From Lamellibrachia columna (Eukaryota; Annelida; Polychaeta; Sabellida; Siboglinidae): DNA of 64,000 bases. The notes beneath the pieces are model-generated. The model saw nothing but the letters and a program-made list of their open reading frames with translations, ran no database searches and was not told the DNA's origin. The DNA lies in the NCBI GenBank assembly GCA_963662155.1, contig OY759274.1, positions 15,657,939 to 15,721,938 on the forward strand. Reading direction: 5' to 3'. Positions 23,641 through 35,705 of the stretch are shown here, in pieces. Position 1 is the stretch's first letter, and each line of letters starts with the position of its first letter. The position numbers were made by a program, and so were the translations under genes.

Positions 23641-26600
23641 TACGAGCGTGCGTGAGTGAGTGAGTGCGTGCCTGTGGTTACGTGCGCGTGAGCACGCTTC
23701 TAAGTGAAGTGACCCCCACAAGTCTGGAGTCTTAAATGTTCGTTTTTCTATGATTACAGGCAGCCACCAACTGAGACACCTCAACCCTCACGACATGGTT
23801 GACTTGATCAAGAAAGTCATTCCCAAGTCGTGGTTGAAGACAGGAGCGCTTCCCGGGACAGACGCCGGCCACCAGCACCCTTCCCGAGATTGGCTAGAAC
23901 GTCTGTGGATCTATCTGTGTCGACAACATCCCACCGACCTGACACCCTTCCTTGACTTGCCCATCCTTCCACTGGGTGAGGACAAAGTAGTGCCACTGAC
24001 CTTGCCGTCACTGGTCTTCCTCCGCAGTGAGTTTGGTGTTGAATTGAGTCCTGGTCTGTGTCACTGTCTGGAGCTTGTTGGTGTCACTGTGGTAGATGGA
24101 CTGGCTGACTACGTGCGTTGTCATGCGGCTGTCGTTGGCAGCTTCGTGCGGCCGCCAATGCCCAAGAACGTTGTCGATGCGATATTGACAGCAAGCAGGA
24201 AAAATGATGTCACCACTGTCTTCCGTGACCACACCAAAGAGGCGGAGAAGTTGGAACTGCTTGAGCTGATCGGAAAGATAGGTTCTGAGAGTAATGAAGA
24301 AAGGCATAAGGAGTTCCTACGTACGCTGCCCCTATTCAAGAGCACCCATTCGACGCCCGAACAGCCACAGTTTGTGTCAGCAGCAGAAGTGAAGAAGGCA
24401 CACGCCAGTCACAGTATTGTCACACTGATGGAAGCATTCATTGACGTGTCCACCAGCGAGGCGATGTCGGCAGCGACTACACTAGGGGTGGAAATCCTGG
24501 ACGATGTCAGCTTCATCAAATATCACGTCCTGTCTGAGATGAGGAACAGCGGCCTGAAGCCAGAGGACGTGCAAAAGTGCATGCACTATGTGTTTGACAA
24601 CATCCAGATGCTGCAGCGCGTTGACCCACAACTTTTGCAGCACTTCATCGACATTTCATTTGTCACCACAAAGGGAGGACAAGTAGTTTCACCAAATTCG
24701 GTTTATGATCCCACCGATGGAACATTGCAGAAACTGTTTGTGGGCGAGAACAACCATTTCCCAAGTGGATTCTATGACTCGCCTGAGACTTTGGTTATTC
24801 TAAGGAAGATGGGGATGAAGACTTCACGGGATGTATCTGCCCACGACATTCTGTCTACTGCAGGACACATTAAAACCATGAGTAACACACTGGCTGACAA
24901 CAAAAGGCACAAAGCTGAAACATTACTGATGTTTCTCGCCAACTTCAGAAGTGACCTGCTCCAGAAAGCAGTGAATGGCCAGCTGCTTCTTGATTGGCTG
25001 AAATATCTCGCCTGGGTGCCCGTGTGCATTGACATACCAGAACAGTTTCCAGTCGGTTTGAAGATTAATGCTGGAGAGGTGTTCCGCACAGCGGCAGATG
25101 TCAAGTCATATGACTGGGCTTGCATCGTCGGCAGCGTTGTACCAATCGTGCGGTGTAGAGCGAAGGAGAAAATATCAACGTTGTTTGGCTGGGACAGACC
25201 CCCGTCTCTAGACGATGTCGTGAGACAATTCACCTTGCTCGTGGCGTCCTACTCATATGATTCAACGGCAGACTACACATTAGTCGTGAGAAAAACGTAC
25301 AACTTCTTGTCCACGCATCCACTGGGTGCTGTACAGAAAGCGTTGGAAGCAGCAGAGCTGCGTGAGTGGGTTTGGCACGGGGAAGGCTTCACTACTGTAG
25401 AACGAGCCTTGCTGCAGCGGCCTCCAATGACACTGAAGCCCTATGTCTACGCGCTCACTCCGGGACTACAGCGGTTTCACAAGCTTCTATCTGGTTGCGG
25501 CGTCAGACGTCAATGCTCCAGCGATGTTCTTGTCAGTGTACTCCATGACATGAAAGCTAAGTATGACAAAAGTGACCCAGAACAAGTAGCAGGTGCCTAT
25601 GATAGAGGGAGTGACGTCGCACAAGCAACAACTAAGACACAAGATCCAAAACGGAGAAACAACGATGTACCAAGCCACAGTGTTGAAGAAATTGAGTCCG
25701 ACCTTCGACTGACAAATGACATCCTCATTCACATGAAGTCTCTTCCGCTGCCAGCCTCTGTGCTTGCCCGAGTTCTAGTACCAGCAGACGTGGAGGGGAC
25801 CGTGCGTCTGCTCCCAGCCTCTGACTGCACATACTGTGACGTGGAGTGGCTTCGCAAAGGATTCGACAGTATGGAGTTTGATGAAACTGACGGGATCGTC
25901 CTGACCCATCACCACCTGCCGACGAGTACGGCTGCTGCCCTCGGAGTGCCGACACTCATGAGTCGTATGCTTCACGCAGAGGAGCTGGCGATCACGAGCT
26001 TCGGTCAAGGAGAGCCACTGACGAATACACTGAGACGTATGCTAGAGGACTACACCGACGGACTGGCCATTCCGAAGGAGCTGGTACAGAACGCCGACGA
26101 CGCTGGAGCGACTGAGGTTCACTTCATGTACGATGAACGTACTCATGACGATGCAAGGAAGTACCTGTTTGACGAAGGCATGCGTGAATGTCAAGGCCCG
26201 GCTCTCTGGTGCTACAGCAACTCGACGTTCACAGACAGCGATCTTGACAACATCATACGACTTGGCGGGGCCGCGAAGCAGATGGATGCAACGAAGATCG
26301 GTCGGTTTGGTCTCGGGTTCAACGTTGTGTACAACTTGACAGATGTGCCAAGCTTTGTGACTGGCAACGTCATTGTGTTCTTTGACCCGCACACGACACA
26401 CCTCGGTCGTAGTATACATGACAAGTCAAAGCCCGGCATCAAGATCGACTTGCGCCGCAACAAGACATTGTTGCGGAAAATGTCACATCAGTTCCAACCG
26501 TACAAGGGCGTGTTTGGCTGCGACATGGATACCGTCAGTGGACCGTCATGGCCGGCAACACTGTTCCGCTTCCCACTTCGCACCAAGCTGCAGGCACAAC

Positions 26601-29600
26601 GCAGTGACATCAGTGGTCTCCATTATGACACGGCCCACATGTCACAGTTGTTGACGCTGCTTGCTGACAATGCTCACAGTCTACTGTTGTTCACGCAGAA
26701 TGTCAAGAAAGTGTCACTGTGGCACCTATCATCAAATACATCTCCCGACAATGCTGTCAACATCTTCAGCGTCTCCAGGGAAATAGTGACGGAGATTCGC
26801 GATATGTACTTCCACAATACTGGCGATAGTAAATGTAAATCGGAGATGACACGCTGTAGCACCTTTCTGAAGGCAGCCGTTCGCTACATGAATGAATGGA
26901 ATGAGGGTAGTGCAACGCACGCTCCACAATCGTCTACTATCATCCGGGTCGAGTCTCATCTCAGTGATAGAAGTACGCTCCTACAGACAAGACCCACAGC
27001 CTCGGTCAAGTTCTGGCTCAGTTGTCTCTGCATGGCAGAAGGAAGAGCGATAAAACTAGCCCAGGAGATGACAAAAGAGGGCTACGTGCCTGCAGCGGCT
27101 GTGGCTGTACGTCTTCTGCCAACAGACAATGGCTATGTCCCAGCGACTCCGTGTGAAGATGACCGAGACGGTGGCCAGGTGTTTAACTTCCTACCGCTGC
27201 CAGTCCGCAGTGGGCTGCCTGTCCACATCAACGGAATGTTCGCCGTGTACTCGAATCGTCGGCGCCTCGTTGAGACGACTTCCGACGACACCGGAAGTAA
27301 ACTGCGTTCGTGGAACGATGCCCTGTTGGAGGATGGGGTAGTCACAGCTTATGCACAAATCCTGCAAGACTTGCAGCCCTTGGTGACCGCGGCAGCTCAC
27401 GATGTACCATTCTACCATATCTGGCCCACCGTCGCTGACACCGATTCCTACTTCAAACCCATGGTAAAAGTCTTCTATCGCTTCCTCGTTGCTCACGCTG
27501 CTACAACTCCAATGATCTACATCGCTGACAACGCCTCCGTGGTGACACTTGACAGAGTTTTGTTCCTGATCCCAGACCTTGTTGCATCGCCTGAACTGCA
27601 GTTACTTGTCACATCTGTATTCAGACAGTGCGTGCCAGACAGGACTCCTGTGAGTGTTTGTGGTGCAGTACTGAACAGCTTCGTAGAGGCAGGTTGTGGC
27701 GCATTTATCGACACCAACACATATGACATAAAACACTTCTTTAGCGACATCTTCTTCCCCAACATACAACGCTTCAGTGCCGCCGAACGTGATCCTCTCG
27801 TCCGGTTTGCCCTGCACAGTAAGAAAGTCGACTCCCTACTCAAACAGTACCCATGTGTGCCGGTCACTCCAGACGGAGAGACCCTGAAGACTCCCCAGGA
27901 CGTGGTGCATCCAGGTGGAATTGTTGCAAAGTTGTACCTACCAACAGACGGCAGATTCCCACATGGGGATACCTTCGCTGGTGAAACGTGCCTCCGTCGT
28001 CTACAAGAACTTGGGATGGCATTCAATGAAATCACGTGGGATAATCTGATCGAGAGACTGGAGTCGGTGGAGAGTGTCTACAGGGAAGACGTAGCCGAAG
28101 GTCGCAATCGCATCAAATGCGCCCTTGAGTTCCTTGCACTGAAGCTTATGCAACAGACTGGGACATTTATGAAGACTGACACAGATGCGGAACTCCAACG
28201 AATGAGGGATGCAGCTCAAGAGAGGATCGTCCAAATACCATTCGTGCCACTGCTCCCTAGACCGAGACACTCTCCACTGACGTGGAAGAACGATGAATAT
28301 GGATCTACAGCGCTGCTGTCACCTACTGTCCTGTATGCACATGATCATCTCTGCTTGGTATCAGCCGTGCATCCAATCGCCGACGACCAGAATATGAAGA
28401 AAGAAGTGCGGCAGTTCTTGGGTCTGGTCCATCAGAAGCCGTCACTAGATGATGTAATGCGTCAGTTTGACCACATGCTGGCCATGCAGCTACTGGCACT
28501 TTGCGACGCCGAGTATGACATCTTCCATTCGGCTTGCTCAAGTATCTATGCCTTCCTACAACATGAGTCCAGGTCGAAGTCTGACAGCAGTGACGTGGCT
28601 TGCCTCGTCAAGTCAGTCCTCAGCTCTCGGCCCTGTATCCTCATCCAGCGCCATTTTCAACTACCCCAGAAGGTGACATTTAGTGGAGAGCATGGTTGTC
28701 AGCCGTACCTGCATAAACTACCAACAGAAATGGCAAGGTGGTACAAACCATTGATGAAGCTGCTGGGGGTGCGGAATCACTTCAAGACGACTGATTATGT
28801 GGAGGCGATACAGGAGTTGAAGAAACACGAGGGAGATGCAGAACTGACTGACTCCAAACTGCAACTCGCCATCACGTTGGCGACTCGTCTCTGGTCTTCC
28901 ATTGATCTAGATAAACTCAAACAAAAGGAAGATGTCCACAATAAGTATGGCACGATTTATCTCCCCAACACGCGAGGTGTCCTGCACCCAGTCAGTGCAT
29001 TGTGTTACAACGACATCCCAATACGGACCAATGCCGTCACTACAGCCACCCTGGTAGAGACGGATGAGACTCACGCAGTTGGTGGATATACACACCTTAG
29101 CCTGTCGCGCAATGTGGCAATCGGCTTAGGTGTGCGCACAATGGAAAGGGAAATGTTGAGCAGATACGCCCAGGGCATCCCATTTGGTCAGAAACAGGAT
29201 CTAACAACGAGTCTACGCCGCATTCTGGGCAGTTACCCTTTGAACTACGAGATCCTGAAGGAACTCATACAGAACGCAGATGACGCGGGTGCTACGGAGA
29301 TCCACTTCGTCAGTGACTCGCGACACCATGGGGACACTGCCGTGTTCGCTCCGTCCTGGAAGCCACTGCAGGGCCCAGCACTGTGCGTCTACAACAACCG
29401 ACCTTTCACCGAGGCCGACCTGGAGGGCATCCAGAAACTGGGACAAGGTAGTAAGCTACAGGACTCGTCTAAGACCGGACAGTACGGCATTGGATTCAGC
29501 GCTATGTACCATCTGACCGACACACCTAGCGTACTCACTCGACCAGAAGGGAAGAGCCAGTCACTCTGTGTCTTTGATCCGCACTTGTCTTATGTGCCCG

Positions 29601-32600
29601 ATGCCACCATCGTGAACCCAGGGATGCGGTACGACGTTGACAGACTGCAGCAGAGATATCCAGACGTGTTCTCGTGTTATCTGCCAGAGTGTTTCGACGT
29701 CAACGACGCAACACTGTTCCGGTTCCCGCTGCGGACGGCAGAGATGGCGAAGAAGTCAAATATCAACAAGCGGTCGGTGACTCCCGAAAATCTCCAGAGT
29801 CTACTTGACGAGTTGAAAGAGGAAGCTTGCGAGACACTGCTATTCACGAACCATGTCAAGAAAATCAGCATATCGGAGGTGGACCACGACACGGGCAAAC
29901 TCACCAACACATACATGGCACGTGCCGCACTCTCCAAAGAACACGTGAAGTTGAAATCTGAGCTGGCCGATGCCTCGAGAACAGCGGCAGCGGCAGTACA
30001 TGGTGATCGACTACGTAGCATCCCTTTCCGTGAAATCATGACCACACTTGCTATAGTCGACACAATAGGTGTACGTGAGAAATGGCGTGTATCAGAGCAA
30101 CTGGGAACAGAACCGGACGTCGATGTACCCGAGTCGGTGTCTCGCGCAGTTCATACTGGTGAACTCCGTTTACTGCCACGAGGTGGCGTTGCGTGTCTAC
30201 TTGAATTTTACCATGGTGACATGATCGAACAAACTCGCAAGAAGAGAGGTGTGTTTTGTTTCCTTCCCTTGCCGATCACGACGAGTCTACCCGTGCATGT
30301 CAACGGACACTTCGCGCTGGGCTACGAGAACCGGCGCACTCTATGGGACAAAGCCGACAAATATAGCTACAAGACGGAATGGAATGAGTTCTTGTGTCGG
30401 GAAGTGATTGCTCCTTGCTACGTGCGGCTTATGGCAGCGGTCAGATCCGAATTCCTGAAAGCTGATGTAGACGAAGACAACTGTATGGAATTAACCCGTT
30501 CCCGGCGCGAGCTCGACGACGCCATCGCCGCTCACCAGTCTCAGTTACCGTCGTTCAATGACAAAGAGCATAACTGGGATGTTCTGGTGAAGGCTGTGTA
30601 CGACTTCTGTGCCAGAACCGAGGCGCCTGTCTTCCCCTCAGTGCGCCGGCAAGACAACACCCCAGACACTTGGTGCGTCACGTGGCTGCCTGCGACTGGG
30701 AAATGTGAACAGAAAGCGTTCTTCACAGAAAAGAAGAAGAAAGAAAATCATGACACAACGTCTTCTCAGTTTGGGTTATTCAATCCGACGTATGGTCCTT
30801 GTGGTGTGACATATCAGCCAACTAAGAAGACAGACACAGAAGTCCTGCAAGATGTGCTACTCACATGTGGCATGAAACTCGTCTTAGCGTCAACGGTTCT
30901 CATTAAGAGCATTCAACAAGCCAGATTACCTATCGAGGTTCTGTCTCCCGAGAACGTTATGTCATTCTTTGTATCCTATTCCAATGGCAGTCTGCCTTGT
31001 GAACTTGGAGAACTGCCAATGCCGCTAAAACAATCCGTGTTTAAAACTGCAGACACGTTGCAGATCGTCCTGAATTACTGCCAGCAAGACCCGGAGTTCG
31101 TGTCTCGACTCGACGGGGCGCCGCTCCTGCTCACGGCCGACAACGTACTGCGCGTGTTTAACAGCGACACGCCCGTGTTCCACAGCAGCTACGGGAACCT
31201 GGCTCCTCACTGCAAAGACCGGTTCCTACATGACTGTATGCGACTGGGTGTCTTTGGTGAAGTTTCCCCGACAGACACGCCTTGGTTGTCGCCCTTCACT
31301 ATCAGCGACTTGGCGAATCTTTTGGACCAGGAATTTCCACCTAACAGGCTGCGCAACACACGTTGTCATGTCAAATGGTCTCCTCGGGACAACGCCCTAC
31401 CACACAAGACCTGGGTTGAACATCTGTGGGACTTCGTTGAGTCACAGATGAAGAACGCTGACGGGGAACTGCCAGAGAGTAGGTCATACATCGAGGCTCG
31501 CCTGTCGCCTCTGAATCAATGGTGTCTCATCCCAGCCCGTGTCGACAACGAACGATTCCTTGTGCCCATTGGCATGGCGTCAACTGTCATCTACCTACCC
31601 TCTTCCACACACATGAATGGAGTGATTCGAAAGACGCGTCTGCCCGAACTAGACTTGTTGGTCGCGGACCGCCAACAAGGTCGTTGTATGACTGCTGGGT
31701 TTACGTTTTTAAGTACGACTATTCTGCAAGTTCTAGTGACCACAGTTGACGAACCTCATTTGGTGCTCGGTGTAGTTCACACACGCATGAATGAATGTGG
31801 TAAAACTACTGTGTTGAGTTCTAGGGAAAGTCATGATCTACTAACCTACTTCAGCAAGAACCTGCAGCATCTACAGATGTACGACACACATTACGCGGAT
31901 CGTCTCAAAGAACTGCCCTTGTATACCACCGTATGCGGCGATGTCATCCGCCTGACAGGATGTTGTGTCTACGTGCTGCCAGATGGAATCCCCACCAGTG
32001 GCATGGATTCCTGGAGGAGTAAGTCGGGGATTGTGTTCCTCTCTCGGGACGACGCACTCACGGCGCTCTACACCGCCATCGGCTGCGCTGTTATTACTCT
32101 CGGTGACGTCTACTGTACGTTCATCTTCAAACACCTGGAGTATCTGTCAACTTACGAACGCATGACCCATCTGTATTATGTCTACACCACATTCATGAAG
32201 GATTGGTCAGGTGGTGGCATCTCGCACAGTGAACGAACAAAGGTAGTCTCGATGCTTCAGAAACTGCCTATCCTCGGACATGACGCAGACGGCGACCTCC
32301 GCCCAGTAAACGACTTCTACGATTCGGATAATAAAGTCTTCCGGGTCATGCTTCCAGACGACAGGTTCCCCCCGCAACCTCACCAGAGTCCGTTTTCTCG
32401 GCAGGCATGGAAAGACTTCTTGTGTCAACTTGGATTGCAGCGCGAAGTCACCCCACACATGTACAGTCAGTTTGCAAACCAAGTAGCACTAGAAGGCGCC
32501 ACCAACAGCAGTTCCCAAAAACTGGCACGCATGTCCCGTGTCTTAGTGAAGCACCTGTTCGCTATGGAAGACGCAAAAACCCAACGTGTGATCTTACGGA

Positions 32601-34294
32601 GCATAGCGGATGTGGCGTTTGTGACGGAGGCACGAGTTGACCAGTCGCTGCAACAGTTGCACCCACAACGTGCTGCCGACGGCCGCTACATCGCCTTCCG
32701 CGACAGCGTCTCAATGAAGCATGCGACCATTGCCTGGACACAAGCGAAGCTGCTGCCATCGTGGGCCGACCCAGATGATCGCACATTCAGCAGGTCACAA
32801 CATGCTGCTGGTGTAAAGAAACGCCTCGCCATCGCTGACAACCCGTCCAACCAGATGGTGGCACAGCACCTACGGACACTGTGCGAGAATGAGACCCGGG
32901 GCAACAACGCCGTCAAAAAGAACGCGTTTAAGATTATCTACAGCCACCTACAGAGCCACGGCTTGAAAGACCCTGACGTCCACGATATCCTCTCCAACAC
33001 CCCGTGTGTGTTGGTTGAAGACGGCAGCGTCGTGTTTGCAAACCAGACGGTCATCGACATGTACGACAATGACGAGATTCGGCCGTACCTGTACAAACTG
33101 CCATTGTATCTGGGTGAGTTCGGTCCACTGTTCCAGGCCTTGGGAGCCACAGAGCGGGCGACGGCCGATCAGTACTGTACTGTGTTGACTCGCCTACACA
33201 CGCAGACTCGCAATGATGAGCTCAATCCAAACGAATTGGTCTGTGCGCTGAAAGCGATGGCGGGCCTGTTTCAAGTGCTCAAGGAAAGATCACAGTCACC
33301 AGATGTACTGGTTTTATTCTTGCTCAGCGAGGCTGGAACACTCGTCCAGTCAACACGTCTCGTCTTCAACGACGCGCCGGCTTACTACGAGCGGGCTGGA
33401 GCACTGCCCGGTCTACAGTTCTTGGCCAGAGTGCAGGAGTGTGGGGACTCCCGTCCGGAAGAGAGCCTGTGCAAGTTGTCAGCCGCCTTGCAGCCAAAGA
33501 TGCTGAGTTCTGTCGTAATTGAAAAACTGGTGAGTCAGTGCCAGTTGTCTGAGAGTATCGACAGTCTGGCAGCCAGACTCAGCGCCCGCCTGCGATCTGC
33601 GGTCTTCCTCGGTGCCATCGACCGACTGGCGCGTCATGAGGCACACCTTCGAGGCATCGAGCCAGACACGGTCCGAATTGCCGACGCCACCGATCGCCTC
33701 TCGACGATCAACGTCCATGGCATCGTTGGCGATGTCGTCACAGAGCTCGTGTACAGAGATAAACCAGTGGTCGGCAGTCAGCTAAAGAAGACGTGTTTCG
33801 TGGAGAAACCCCATCAGCCGGGTCGCGTCAAAAAGTGGCAAGTTTACGTCAGCAGTGATGCCTACCTCAGCCTCGATCTGCTAGTGTCCCTTGCTGGCGT
33901 CATCAACGAGATAATGTCGGGTCTACTGAGAGACGCCATCCTTTATCTGCAGCCCATCATCTCCTGTCAGAGTGAAGACGATATCAACACAACGTTGAAC
34001 AACCTGAACGTGCATGAATATCACTCGACGGCTGGGAGTGGACAGCCTCTGATCCCTCAACCAGGTCACCCAGTCTCGGACACGCACACAACATCGCTGA
34101 AAAGAGGAAAACGGGCTTTCGTTGAGGGAGAGTACGTGGGCTACAAGGAAGATGACAGTCACCCCGTCTTGTATGGCATCATCAAAAAACGGCGACTGTC
34201 ACATTTGGACAATAGCCAGTTTCACGTCACCATTGGGGAAAGCTCGGACGTAATCGTTGATGATGCCCAACTGTACAAGTTTGTAAGGAACTAA
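13962..34294 (+). CDS. SACS: Sacsin-like giant protein, 6 coding exons, about 4167 aa
   Basis: Joined exons give 12,504 nt with a stop: 13962-13986, 14194-14294, 18830-18940, 20145-20292, 20992-22575 and 23760-34294. All introns are GT-AG and the phases agree (1, 0, 0, 1, 1). Three sacsin repeats each start with a GHKL/HSP90-like ATPase fold: N-box [11 protein letters not shown] at residue 43 with GRFGLGF at 115; [16 protein letters not shown] at 1430 with GRFGLGF at 1504; [16 protein letters not shown] at 2491 with GQYGIGF at 2563. Human sacsin has about 4579 residues, with an N-terminal ubiquitin-like domain and C-terminal XPCB, DnaJ and HEPN domains; none is visible here. The frame ends just after a YVGY..LYKF stretch that in human sacsin lies upstream of DnaJ. 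Sacsin is a cytosolic chaperone-like protein linked to intermediate filaments and mitochondria; the substrate here is unknown. No frame break was found. Confidence 0.9.
14194..14294 (+). CDS. SACS: Sacsin-like exon 2
   Basis: Acceptor CCTACAG at 14187-14193, donor GTGATA at 14295. It encodes [16 protein letters not shown] then a segment ending [11 protein letters not shown], the helix just before the ATPase N-box in sacsin repeats. It ends in phase 0. Confidence 0.9.
14402..14710. repeat. (TA)n-rich microsatellite in sacsin intron 2
   Basis: A long TA run, a short unique spacer with a GT run near 14499, then a second TA tract broken by TATG units. The Ile/Tyr-rich open frames here are artefacts. 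Confidence 0.95.
15010..15300. repeat. Outer half of the left arm of an intron inverted repeat
   Basis: Reverse complement of about 19395-19690. Matching blocks include CACAAAAACTACATATAAAA, a pyrimidine/purine tract of AGAGAGAG type, and GGTCACGAGATA-TGGCAGGGT. The arm continues at 16774 after a transposon insertion. Confidence 0.85.
15301..16773. mobile_element. Non-autonomous DNA transposon, TIR CAGGGGTGAGATTTAGC
   Basis: The ends CAGGGGTGAGATTTAGC (15301-15317) and GCTAAATCTCACCCCTG (16757-16773) are a perfect 17-bp inverted pair. CTGCT flanks both sides (15296-15300 and 16774-16778). The other arm of the surrounding inverted repeat lacks the element and reads straight across the site (near 19393), with a single CTGCT. 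That defines the borders and shows it inserted after the arm duplication. There is no transposase frame. The CAGGGG start resembles hAT elements, but hAT duplications are normally 8 bp. Confidence 0.85.
16774..16984. repeat. Inner half of the left arm of the intron inverted repeat
   Basis: Reverse complement of about 19186-19398 with only scattered mismatches. Shared blocks include CAACAAAGCCATGAGGACAT, TAGTTACCCTACACTAGGAT and CAATGTTGTTTGACTGTCGT. The right arm carries one extra small duplication (CATGAGCTTA). Confidence 0.9.
16985..17074. repeat. (TA)n microsatellite in sacsin intron 2
   Basis: An uninterrupted TA run of about 90 bp directly at the inner end of the left inverted-repeat arm. 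Confidence 0.95.
17075..18829. other. Remainder of sacsin intron 2
   Basis: No exon recognised. CTTGCCCC/GGGGCAAG motifs occur at 17190-17245, 17570-17605 and 18549-18570 and may be mobile-element ends. A short block at 18255-18325 resembles a repeat motif common in teleost genomes. Confidence 0.4.
18255..18325 (+). repeat. Short interspersed-repeat-like block
   Basis: The block starts TCATTTAGCAGATGCTCTTA and continues with CAGAGGGACTTACAA. It closely resembles a motif I recall as very common in fish genomes. This identification is from memory only. Confidence 0.4.
18830..18940 (+). CDS. SACS: Sacsin-like exon 3 (first ATPase N-box)
   Basis: Acceptor TTGTTTCAG ends at 18829, donor GTAAAA at 18941. 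It has 111 nt, exactly 37 codons, phase 0 at both ends. It encodes [19 protein letters not shown], the ATP-binding N-box helix of repeat 1. Skipping it would keep the frame but remove this motif. It lies between the two arms of a roughly 500-bp inverted repeat. Confidence 0.93.
19186..19690. repeat. Right arm of the intron inverted repeat (sacsin intron 3)
   Basis: An uninterrupted arm complementary to 15010-15300 plus 16774-16984. It holds the empty insertion site of the CAGGGG element near 19393 and lies 245 bp downstream of exon 3. Confidence 0.88.
20145..20292 (+). CDS. SACS: Sacsin-like exon 4
   Basis: Acceptor GTAACAG ends at 20144, donor GTGAGT at 20293. It encodes [17 protein letters not shown] and, at residues 115-121, GRFGLGF, the glycine-rich ATP-lid motif of repeat 1. 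It ends in phase 1; the joined codon is GAT (D129) of [12 protein letters not shown]. Confidence 0.93.
20992..22575 (+). CDS. SACS: Sacsin-like exon 5
   Basis: Acceptor TTTCCACAG ends at 20991, donor GTACGT at 22576. It encodes residues 129-656, the rest of the first repeat: [52 protein letters not shown]. The upstream extension of the frame to 20907 is intronic. Confidence 0.93.
22576..23759. other. Sacsin intron 5
   Basis: AT-rich, with a GT/GCGT microsatellite at 23597-23660 followed by GAGT/GTGC variants. The last 150 bp match 42845-42975, showing that the downstream pseudogene arose by DNA duplication rather than retrotransposition. Confidence 0.8.
23760..34294 (+). CDS. SACS: Sacsin-like exon 6, giant terminal coding exon
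   Basis: Acceptor TGATTACAG ends at 23759; the stop TAA is at 34292-34294. The exon has 10,535 nt, open throughout, and encodes residues 657-4167. Repeat 2 ATPase begins near residue 1400 ([14 protein letters not shown]) and repeat 3 near 2460 ([20 protein letters not shown]). Each is followed by FRFPLRT and [12 protein letters not shown] or [16 protein letters not shown] blocks. Very large uninterrupted coding exons are typical of sacsin genes; in vertebrates most of SACS is one exon. Confidence 0.95.
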
Positions 34295-35350
34295 GGAACT
34301 GTCGTGAAGTGTTCGTCACAAGGCACTGCTGTAAAACATCCCGGCGGTGAACCGGTGGTGACATTGTTGTCTGATATAACGACTAACATGGGACTATTTT
34401 AAATTCTACTATGTAAACTTCTGAATGCATTGCCAAAACGTTGTTATAAAATCTAAGTATTCTTAATGTTCTGTCATGTGGCAGGTCGTTAGCTCTGCTA
34501 ACGTTTTCTCCATTCTGTCTTTCTCGTCATATGTTCGGCCTTCTTTCAAGTCTTTCCGATAAGTTCAGTTGTTTCCTTTGTTTTTTCCTGGTGATCTTTA
34601 TTTGTCATTGCGTTTCTGCACTGAACTACACTCCATATCTTCTTCAGCCATTTATTCATTGTTTGATCTGCTGCTTTTTTATTATTACCACGATATTGCA
34701 GATGTAATATCGTGGTCTTGTCAGTATATGAACTGTTACTACAACCAGTTGATTTGTCTTTAAACAATTAAAGTAATAATACAAATCATTTCAACATTAT
34801 TTAATTGTTATCTTTTGCGTATCTTTTAGTTCCTAAAATGTGGTGCATAATGCCTGCTTTGGCTACATTTGCAATTGCAATCTGAGGTCGTAATACACAC
34901 CTTGTTTCAATGCCAGAATCTAGTGTATGTTGATATAAGTTACCAGATCCAAGTTTGAAGTGTTGTTTGTGAAATCCGGTGTGATCTCTTGGCTAAAGTT
35001 AGTATTGAACTATATCTCCCGTGTTATAGTTTACAAGTGGTATAAGTCTGTGTATGGATGCGTGTACTTATGTACAATGGTTAATAACATTTCACATTAA
35101 TTCAAAGTTTGCCTTTTTAATTTCCTGAGCGAATATTAACGCATTTAATATTAAATATGTTTTAATTGTGCCCCATATACCAATCTGTGTTAACGATGAA
35201 TGTATTAACTGTCAGTATACCGTATTCACCACAATATGTTGGATTGCGTCAGCACTTACTCGTGTAACCAATTTAATGATATAATTCCCGCCGAAATGGC
35301 ACCGTGCTTTTAGATTGCCAATCTGTTATTGATGTAATGAGAATTATTTA
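34295..35350. other. 3' flank of the sacsin-like gene
   Basis: Probable 3' UTR at first; no poly-A signal can be assigned with certainty. At 34470-34560 is a dispersed repeat that recurs at 63895-64000. At 34687-34716 is a perfect hairpin. The segment 34940-35090 matches 49840-49995 downstream of the pseudogene copy. Confidence 0.5.
34687..34716 (+). repeat. Perfect 11-bp stem hairpin
   Basis: ACCACGATATT, 8 nt (GCAGATGT), then AATATCGTGGT. No T-run follows directly and no function is known. Confidence 0.8.
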
Positions 35351-35354
35351 CTTT

Positions 35355-35705
35355 ACAATTCTAGAATCATTTTAGTTGCTTTTCGTTGTATTATTTCTAG
35401 CTTAGCTAAGTCCTTACGATATGGCCTCCATACTTGTATACAATATTCCAACTGCGGCCTAACTATCGCTTTGTACAGGGGTACAATTAGCTGTTTATCC
35501 TAATAATGTATAATAGTTCTCCTAATTAACCATATAATTTGATTACCTTTTGAAGCAACAATCCCACATAGCTCTGAAACTTTCATGTCAGCACTAAATG
35601 TTACAGAATCCTTTTCTTTTGTGGTTCTACCTAGTATGACATACCCCATTTTATATTCTTCGTCAATGTCCTATATGTATGCATTTACACTTCTCAAAAT
35701 GTTAT
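35355..35705 (-). mobile_element. LINE reverse-transcriptase fragment, minus strand
   Basis: Minus-strand translation gives EKDSVTFSADMKVSELCGI, ASKGNQIIWLIRRTI, then PLYKAIVRPQLEYCIQVW and KLEIIQRKATKMI. This is the thumb region of CR1/Jockey-type reverse transcriptases. The catalytic core and 5' part are absent, and a stop follows ..IIHY. Confidence 0.8.

Noticed and set aside
23817..34162. Many minus-strand frames of 60-170 residues across sacsin exon 6
   Set aside because: Antisense shadows of a strongly coding exon; none resembles a protein family.
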